A stretch of 64,000 nucleotides of DNA, taken from the NCBI GenBank assembly GCA_014526335.1, contig JACTAT010000341.1, positions 586,433 through 650,432 of the forward strand, written 5' to 3'. Under the pieces are notes generated by a model. It worked only from the letters and a program-made list of their open reading frames with translations, did no database searches and had not been told where the DNA came from. Numbering within the stretch: the stretch's first letter is position 1; the number at the start of each line of letters is the position of its first letter. Source of the DNA: Chrysaora quinquecirrha. Its lineage: Eukaryota; Cnidaria; Scyphozoa; Semaeostomeae; Pelagiidae. Of this stretch, positions 55,930-64,000 are shown piece by piece. Position numbers and translations under genes: made by a program.

Positions 55930-57380
55930 AATTATTGATTAACCGTTCTACTTCACATTTGGCTTGAGACAAATGTTTTATTAATTTTTTTTCAATACCA
56001 AAGTGTTCAAGTATTTGCAAAAGTCTTGAGCATTAAGAAGTGGACCATTGTTTGGTACAATTTTGTTGGGAATCCCATTAACTGCCGACATCTTATCCAG
56101 TTTTGCAATTACACAGGTAGCTTTAGTAAGACTGTGTACAACCTCTACCTATGGGAAATACGAATAGCGATCAATGGCTACTAACAAATACTTACTGAAG
56201 GGTGAAGGACCAATTAAGTCTATATTTTGACAGTGTCTGATGGTCAACATGGTATCTCAGAGGGTTTGATAGGTGCTCAAGGATTTGGCGCCTCTACAGC
56301 TTGACATGCTAGGCATGCATCCATTGTCTGCATTACACTTTCGTCATTTCGGATGAACAAAACTTCCCATTGACTAAGTTTTTTGTGTTAGCCAAGCTGT
56401 GATGAGTCTAGGGAAATATTGTTGTCTCTCTTCCGAGTGAATTTTATATCACATCTATTAAGCCTCTCTGAATAACAATCTGGAGTCAAACATTACATTT
56501 AACTCATCTTTGAATAAACAATACACTTTTTATGGTGTCAGTGTCCCACTTAGTTAGTCTGATAGCAACATGCAAGGCCTGTAATTCACGATCAATATTA
56601 TTTTCTTGAGTGACCTCTTTTAAGTTCATTGCTCTACGTACACTGTGCTGGACTAGAAAGTTAATATACTGGTCAGTTTATTTTTCCTTAGTTTTTATAC
56701 AATCAGATATAGGGTGCCTGAAAAGATAACTAGCTTTCTTGTCAAATCCTAGCCTGTACATGACATGAAAATTGTATGGTTGTAGATGTGAGCCACAGCT
56801 TTCAATCCTAGTTGATGGCTTTAAATTTTGCTGTCATAAATTACTTTTAGAGGCTTTTAATCAGTGATAAGTGTCAACATTTCACTATAAAAATATTAAT
56901 GAAAGTGTTTAACTGCCCGCACTTGGCTAATGCCCTTTGGTCAGTCTATGAATAACATTTCTCGACCTTTAATAATGCTCTGCTTGCACACACAATCTTC
57001 TCAATCTGGTAATTTTTGCAAAAGAATAACACACAGACCAACAGGACTAGCAGCCAGTAGCAGATAAGTTTTTTTAAAGTACCAAATATCACGTGCAGCC
57101 TTTGTCAATTTGGTGCAAGCTTCTTGGTAAGTTTCAATCCAATTTAAAATGAGAATTCAAGCTCGTTTTTGCATACTTTTCTCCATTGATGGTAAAGTCA
57201 GGGCTAATCATGGCATACATATTACATTGAACAATTTCTGCATTGGTCTATCACTAAGCAACCCCATTACCTCTTCTATCCTTCAATTTTTGCCTCACTG
57301 TACAAGCAAAATCTTTGATAAGATCTTTTTTTGCAATCCATGGCCCTTCAAAGTTGAAATAAAATATTTGCAAGGGTTCA
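55930..57380 (-). pseudogene. Ty3/gypsy retrotransposon remnant (RNase H and integrase)
   Basis: The minus-strand reading around 57000-56880 gives VCASRALLKVEKCYS followed by TDQRALAK, the RNase H core. Around 56330-56010 come MDACLACQAVEAPNP, SDTVKI and, across frame changes, LDKMSAVNGIPNKIV-like text with the integrase order CxxC, D, D. Stops and frameshifts are frequent and no LTR is visible, so this is an old, truncated copy. Confidence 0.6.
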
Positions 57381-57399
57381 CGTCGTGAGAAAAGAGAAT

Positions 57400-59850
57400 A
57401 AAGTGTGCTTTCCTTCTAGTGTATATATAGTATATAATCACCAAATTTTGTAGTAAGACATCTTCTATATTCTTATGTATTTCTTATTACTGGGGGGAAT
57501 GCATTGCTCTTCACTCATGGCTAACTTGTCTTTACGTAGGTCATTGAGTAGTAAAGTGGATTTTTGATGCAATATTTGTCTTTCAACCTTTACAAGTAAC
57601 TCTTGCAGAATATCACTAGAAATAAATTTCATCTCCTTTGAAAGTACTTTGGGTTCTGCAAGTGGTTTCAGGGAAAATTTTATATAACACAATCTATGAG
57701 TATATAGCAGGTGCAAAGATATCATGGGCTTCACCAACAAGTGCTTCAAAACAATTCTGACTTTTGTCATACAAATAAGTATTATTTTGCTCAAGGGTCT
57801 TAGCTGCTGCTCCTTCTTCTGTGCAATGTCCAAGATTTCCCTCTGTTTATAAATTGCCGGAAGTTTTGTTCTTACTTCAAATAAAATAGATTTACTTTAC
57901 TTTTAGATTGTCTTTCTTAGCCCCTGTTTGATATTTACTGCTTGTAGATGAAGGTGTAGGCCCTTACTCTCCACATAATATAGACTCATCTTTTGTGATT
58001 CTACTAAAGAACAACTGAAACACAATTCAAAATATGAACATTTATAAATTCACTCCCTAGCTAATTTGTGTATTTGAAATAGCTGAAAATTGTAAAACTT
58101 TTGATAAAATGAATAAATGACAGTGTGCAATGACAAAAGCAATTTGTTAGATACTCTCTTGTTTTGAAATGTTTTTTTTTCAAATTTTTATAACTCACCA
58201 TGGGCTTATTTATTAAAGTTAGAAAAAGACAGTATTCTCTTACATTTAAAACTTCAAAAAAACCATATTCCTGCTTTTGTTCACAAATAAACTGTAAAAT
58301 ATTCATCCAAATACCCTCTGGAACATTTAGGCTCCTGCTACTTTTATAAGATCATCATAATTTTTAGCACTTTTTTCTCAAAATCGGTAAGTGTTAGCAA
58401 AATGCTGTCAATCCAATTTTACCAGCATTTACAATTGTACATTGTATCGGTTTTCCAAATGTATCCTATATTACTAATCTGCTTATATGCAAATGAGGTT
58501 GCCCATTGTTATGGTCTATTGAATTTTTGCCCCCAAAAGGCTATTTTGCTGCGCCACCTAGAAATGTGCTTCTTTTTTTGATCGAACTCTATTCTGCCAA
58601 GGCAATGCACCATCTATTTTTCGAAATCTTTTTCGTCCTTTCAGTTGGTTAAAAACTAGATTTTAACTCAGTTTCGAAAAGATTCGATTTCAGTTGCAGA
58701 CACTTTTGTTAGTGTGAGCCAGGTGTGAGCTGATTCTTTCGTCTTTTTCTGGTCGATTGCCAGGAAAAGTGTTTTGCTCTCTGGCTCTTACCCTCTCATA
58801 AAATCCGCTCGGCTTTGAAAGTAGAACTGTTGCTGGGAAAAGTTGCCTAAAATCAGTACAAAAGGATTGGTATTTAATCTTCTTAATCAACGTAAATTCT
58901 TATTAAAAACCAAGACAGAATTTTCCGTTGCAACTTCGCCTTTGTGTTCGGGAATCGTAAACTCAATTCATTTTCAATTGCAGGATAGTGGCATGATTTG
59001 TAGGTAGAAATATTGCTTTTTAAAATAAAGAGGCATGTTCAGACTTGAGGTTGGTATTTTTTCATCATTTTAAGCATAAATTGTTTTTTACAAGCCATTT
59101 TGTATTAAAAAAAGGCAAATTGCCTGCACTTTTGCGAGTTAATAAATAATTTATTCTTTTGTTACCGGCAAAATTATTTCAGTATTATCAAGAAGTCAAA
59201 ATTCCCCAAGTAAGTTTCGAAATATTTGTTTTTTTTTACAAGTTGAAATCAACAGGCATGAAGCATTTCCCTCTCTAAAAAAGTGTGGGAGGTTTCTTTA
59301 AACAAAAAGATTTCAAATGGATTTTGAATAGGATTTTCAGCAAAGGTGTAAGAGATTCCCAAGGAGTGAATCGCCCCTAGGTTAAATGTTTATTTTGCTC
59401 ACAGTTTCAAAACAGCCCTTGGCACTCAGCCTTCAAGACGATTTAACAAAGGCAAGCTTTCGTCATAGCACTTGCAAAATTTAATACACAGACAAATTGT
59501 TCACAACAACCAATTTGTTCACAAAAGAAATAATTTCCAACATTTAATTTTCAATAAAACTTTTTAATAAACGTATTCATCAAATAAAAAAAGAATCACA
59601 TTTCTTTCCTGAATCTGGGTGTATTTCAATTCTCAAAGTTGCGAAAATTATGGATCTGCAATTTTTAGTCTATATTCACGTTTTAAAAATACATACTCCT
59701 TCAAGCATATGTTTACCAACAAAAGATATCTTGGATATCTCAACCACACACCCAAGGTTCATCACGTATGGCTAAGCCTTACCCTAAAATTTGCATGTGT
59801 TAATTAATAATTCCTATTATGTTAATGTTGATGAGGAGGGTCAGGATGAA
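57400..59850. other. AT-rich region without recognised genes
   Basis: An open frame at 57465-57833 (minus, MDIAQKKEQQLRPLSKIILI) may be an upstream part of the gypsy remnant, but I cannot confirm it. A (GAT)n-like run starts at 59840. Confidence 0.35.
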
Positions 59851-59908
59851 GGTTTCGCGATCAAGATAATGATGGTGATGATGATAGTGATGATTATAAC
59901 AACGTGAA

Positions 59909-59983
59909 GAACTTTCGCTAGAGTCCGGGGAGGTTTCTGGGATGCAGAGGAGGACTAACCTATCCGGACTCTAGCGAAAGTTC
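59909..59983. repeat. Perfect 20-bp inverted repeat
   Basis: GAACTTTCGCTAGAGTCCGG and its exact inverse are separated by 35 bp. This could be a very short MITE or a cruciform-forming site. Confidence 0.9.
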
Positions 59984-60231
59984 AGGTCAGTGGAGGTCAC
60001 GTGATTGCAGTTCCAATGCTTATTTGGTACTACTTGCTGTGTGTGTATCAGGCTGCAAGGTAAAAGACAGCTGAGTCGTATCTTGTCTTTCCAAGGCTAA
60101 ACTGGTACAAATGTTAGCCTGCATTGCAGGTGTTAAGGTAAAAAAGGCCGCATTGCGGGCGTAAGGTAAATCATAAAATATAATGTTTAAAACCCAGGGC
60201 TAGATTCTAAGGACAAAACCCTGTCTATATT

Positions 60232-60372
60232 TTCCCAATTACCATATTTTCATATTTATAAAAATATTTATATTGATATTAAATATATATTTATATTTAT
60301 ATTGATATTAAATTTATATTAATATTATATTAAATATTTATATTTTCATATTTATTTACCATATTTTCACTC
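60232..60372. repeat. AT tandem region
   Basis: Repeats of TATTTATATTGATATTAAAT between two copies of ACCATATTTTCA. Confidence 0.85.
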
Positions 60373-60424
60373 TTTGAGCCCTAATGGACACAACTTTCGA
60401 GAAAACAGGCGGCTCTCTTTATTT

Positions 60425-61880
60425 ATGTTTCAGATTTTAGAAAAGCTTTTGATTCTGTACACCATAAGCAGTTAATTCATAAAATACCTGCTTACGGTAT
60501 TAAAGGGAATGTTTTGAAAGTAATGGGTTCACTTTAGGACAAAGTTAAATCTTGCGTTAGGGGTAATAATGGGCTGACAGACTGGACCAAGGATGCCTCC
60601 TTAGTCCAGTTCTCTTAGCGTTCTTTTTCAATGATCTAAATAGTTATATTCAAGACTCTGCAGCAGGCGTACCCTTAGGTAATACAGTCATTCATTCATT
60701 ATTATATGCGGGTGACCTCTTTTGATTTTCTCAAGATCCCCGTGACCTTCAATCTCATCTACATAAACTGGAAATTTCAAATCGGTTAAAATGGAGGTCA
60801 ATATCGATATAACAAAAATCATGGTTCTTAGGAAAAATAAAAAAGTTCAGCAGTCTCGTGAGAGTAAGAAACTATAGAAACTGATCATATTGACAAAATA
60901 AAAGAAAAAGCCCAGAGGTCTTATTATAGTCTTCTGTCAAAAAGCAGGTAGTCCGGTGGGTTTCAGCCAAGGCTTTTCCTTGATCTTTTTGATCACACGA
61001 TAATACCAATATTGAATTACAGTTCTGAAATTTTGGGACTTGACGATTGGGTTAAATTAGAAACACTGCATCTTTTAGCTTGTAAATACGCATTAGCTGT
61101 CAAATCTAATACAACAACAGATGCAGTATATGCTGAATTAGGCAGAATTTCTTTAAAATATAACCAACATGTTAACATAATCAAATTCTTCTTTTGTTTA
61201 TCTAAGTTAGACAATGTTCGCTATGCTAGTCTAGCTTATCAAAGCCTTAGTAAAGATGCTGATGAGAGTATCTTGAATTGGGTTTCAAAAGCTTGTAATC
61301 TCCAAACAGTTTATGGCATCCAAGACTCTGATAATTGGACTATAATTAAAACAAAGGTTGAGAAAATGTTTGAATCTGAAGTTTTAACCAATCACTCAGA
61401 TAACTGAAGACAAGAAATTGAAATTGTACCCATCCTATAAGTCTTCGTCCAAATTTGAACCTTATCTCGATAGTCTAGTAGATTACAAGATTAGATCCAC
61501 TTTTGCGAAATTACGACTTAGTTCTCATATTCTTCATATAGAATAGGGAGATTTGGAAGAACAGAACACCAAGGGAAGAAATATTTCGTCCCTACTGTAA
61601 AAGAAAAGGCCTAAACATACTTGAAGATGAAATACATTTCATATCTTCTTGTTCTCTTTATGAAAACGAAAGAAAACAAATGCTAGATCATATATTGCAA
61701 AAATTTCCCAACACTGTTTCCCTTAATTATGGAAATATGTTTACATGGCTAATGTCCCAAGAGGAAAATTATGTAACAACAAAGCTAGGAATATTCTGTT
61801 AAACTCATTTGTAAAAACAAACAAATTTATGCAGAGACCTGAGTCTATTTTAGATATAAATGATGTAGTAAGCGAATAAA
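60425..61880 (+). pseudogene. LINE reverse transcriptase remnant
   Basis: Reads DFRKAFDSVHHKQLIHKIPA (RT block with catalytic Asp), then SPVLLAFFFNDLNSYIQ and LLYAGDLF, where YADD has become YAGD. The downstream open frame (61012-61407) gives ILNYSSEILGLDDWVKLETL, the post-RT block of RTE/Jockey-like LINEs, and continues past a frameshift to FAKLRLSSHILHIE and ESILDINDVVSE at about 61880. Stops throughout show it is inactive. Confidence 0.75.
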
Positions 61881-64000
61881 GATAATTAACATATTAAAAA
61901 AATAATTTTGAAATTAAAAATTCATTCATAGCTTCATAGATTTAGATTATAGTGGATTTGGTAGAAAGTATTCTTTTTTACGTAAAACAGTTTTAATAAT
62001 TATGAGCACTCATATATCCTTAATTAATAGCTTCCAATATACTTTTGTAATTAATTAATAAAAAATTTTATGTATTAGAATTTAGCAATAATTTGTAATT
62101 GGTTAGGGGCCATCTCGGCCTATACACCATTATTGAAAAAAATATGGTGTAGATTCTTGCTAAACTCATGCAAAGATTTATAATTTTTGTTTCTGTTAAA
62201 GTCTTGTAAGAATTCAATATTCTTTCTTTCACATTCCCTTAATATGTAAATGCCAGTTCAAAAATTTGGATATCATAAAAATCCTAGAAACTGTGGATAA
62301 ATAATTATTTAAGGCAGCAAAATAGTCAGTATTATTCTTCTTTTATACACGTCTATTTCTCTTCCCTGCATATTATTTTGTAGATGTATGAAATGCCTGC
62401 TTACACTATTTATGTGTGGAAAACTAGGTTGAAAATCTAATTTAACAAAAATATAATTAATTCTACTTTCTTACTCTCTATTATTTGTTGTATTTTGTTT
62501 CCTTGCATTAGGTTTCATCATCAAGAGTAAAAAACATTCCTTTTACAAAGGTTTGTCTTGCTATGAAGTAGCCTGCAAGTGTTGGTCTAGCTACATTTGA
62601 ACAAAAGGGTATTTCGTTAAAAAATATAGACAACATATTTTGTGAAATTTCGAATCCAGTATTAGCATTGATTATTTCTAAATATTTCTTTGCTACTTCT
62701 ACTTTGTTACTTAAGAATACAGGGAAAGCAAAAACAGGGGACTTTCTCAGAATTTGGTGCAACACCTAAAAATTTTTATCAGTGTTATCACACCATCGAT
62801 GCAATGAGTTGAAGATTTTCTCTGAAAGCCATTGAGTGAAGATGTTGAATTTTAATTTCAGTTTTGCTTCATTTTATTAAGAGTACTGAACAGTAAAAAA
62901 GATTCTGCAATATTTGACAAGCATGAGTTCATTGTAAGTAGTATTGTATCAGTGCCTTTGCACATAAGTTGCATTCCCTATTTTCTAACAATTGAATGAA
63001 AGGGCTTTTACAGCGAATTCTACAACAACTAATCTCTTGTGATCTTTGGAAGTTAGCAGACAGGGAAAAAACAAATTTCTATCTTTCATAATATATTTCA
63101 TATCAAGATAACTAACATATATGACAACCTTAGCATCATGAGCAGGCACATCTCATGACAAAGCCTGTTACAGCCATGAATAACATAACACCACAAAGCA
63201 CTGTAGTTTACTGTTATTTTCTACTGAAACTAATGCAACTCCAGGATAACATTAATAATGCTTGCAAATACATGTTGGAAGTACAAACAAAACAACAATG
63301 TCAACATAACATGACAGATAGCCCCTATTCTATAATCCTTAGGCAGACCAAAAGAAACACCTCAGCATGCAAGGCCATTGAACTAAAATTTAAAAGACTG
63401 GAACAACAACTCTGTTGCTCTGTCTTGTGTCCAAAGATGGCTGCCATGGACCAAGTGCTTGTTCTTATGCACGTGAGGCCGGAACAAAAGGTTCAGTACG
63501 GAAAAAATGGGAAATTTTCCGTGCAAGAAGGGTTTGAAGCAAAAAATGACAACCAAGAAAAAATATCTTTTAGAAATGAAACAACACAGATTTAGGACTA
63601 ATTTTAAGTCCATTTAAACTAGGAATTATTGATCTAAATTGCGATTCATTAAACAACTTTTCACTATGCTGCAATCAAAATATCACCCCAGCCATTAAAT
63701 TTGAGAAGGAAATCACTAATGAAATTTGATGATAACTTTTAAGGGCATAGTTTTACATAATAATAAGGCAAAATATATTTAGAATTAAACTATTGAGTCA
63801 AAATCTTTGATGATTATATTGTCACCTGCGAATTCTGCCAGATGAATTCTGCCCAATTTAGAGGATACCACATACACAATAATTTACATCTGTTTATTCA
63901 ATTCAAATGCTCTTTCGTAATTTTGTTTCTTTTGTTCCAACAAAATTTAACTTGAATGAATTTCCTGATAAGTCCTTCTATCTCTTCACCTTGTTTGATC
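61881..64000. other. AT-rich end of the window
   Basis: An open frame at 62508-62765 (minus) reads LRKSPVFAFPVFLSNKVEVA and looks protein-like, but I cannot name it. Another at 63155-63595 (plus) has no recognised features. No repeats with clear ends were found. Confidence 0.35.

Overview
This window looks like a repeat-dense, AT-rich stretch of a metazoan nuclear genome. Genes have GT-AG introns. The mobile families present (two Penelope-like elements, PIF/Harbinger, Tc1/mariner, hAT, LINEs, Ty3/gypsy, THAP, MADF and P2RX7_C-like genes, and a CRESS-type Rep) resemble what is known from marine invertebrates, cnidarians in particular. The species cannot be fixed from the sequence. I see no rRNA, tRNA, CRISPR or prokaryotic operon. 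Almost every recognisable coding region belongs to a mobile element, and no ordinary conserved host gene stands out.

Layout. 1-2.8 kb: two convergent broken genes, a YDIWH/SPHAQTS protein (+) and a P2RX7_C-like protein (-). 3.1-6.3 kb: fragments of hAT, Tc1 and integrase-core elements. 6,856-15,353: element A, with inverted ends starting TAGCCTG and a perfect 9-bp target duplication (GACAGTGGT). It holds a RecQ-like helicase gene whose large intron carries a 4.8-kb Tc1-type composite with a Tc1 transposase and a CRESS-like Rep gene. 17,417-19,309: a TA-flanked inverted-repeat element. 19,323-49,407: element B, same superfamily, also with a perfect 9-bp duplication (GAATATTAT). It has zinc-finger transposase pieces at the left (19.5-21.2 kb, +) and right (45.2-46.4 kb, +) and a RecQ-like helicase (46.6-49.2 kb, -). 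Inside B are two short relatives (C 22,797-25,074; D 42,654-44,837), LINE pieces, two Penelope-like elements and element E (31,576-37,366, 10-bp duplication, C2H2 and THAP genes). E in turn contains an intact Harbinger transposon (32,439-35,545, TTA duplication).

50.4-54.8 kb: two intact convergent genes, a 645-aa HECT ubiquitin-ligase-like protein and a 449-aa DDE integrase-like protein, separated only by a short MITE. 55.9-57.4 kb: decayed Ty3/gypsy. 60.4-61.9 kb: decayed LINE. The remainder is AT-rich sequence without recognisable genes.

How the pieces work together. In A and B the helicase lies next to one terminus and the zinc-finger protein starts next to the other, converging, so a transposase-plus-helicase element is the natural reading. 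In the Harbinger copy the transposase and its MADF/Myb-like partner also converge, and both open reading frames begin inside the inverted repeats. The HECT/integrase pair has the same convergent design, but I could not find its ends. The nesting gives a relative order: B is oldest, E inserted into B, Harbinger inserted into E. The most intact coding units are the Harbinger pair, the HECT/integrase pair and the first Penelope copy.
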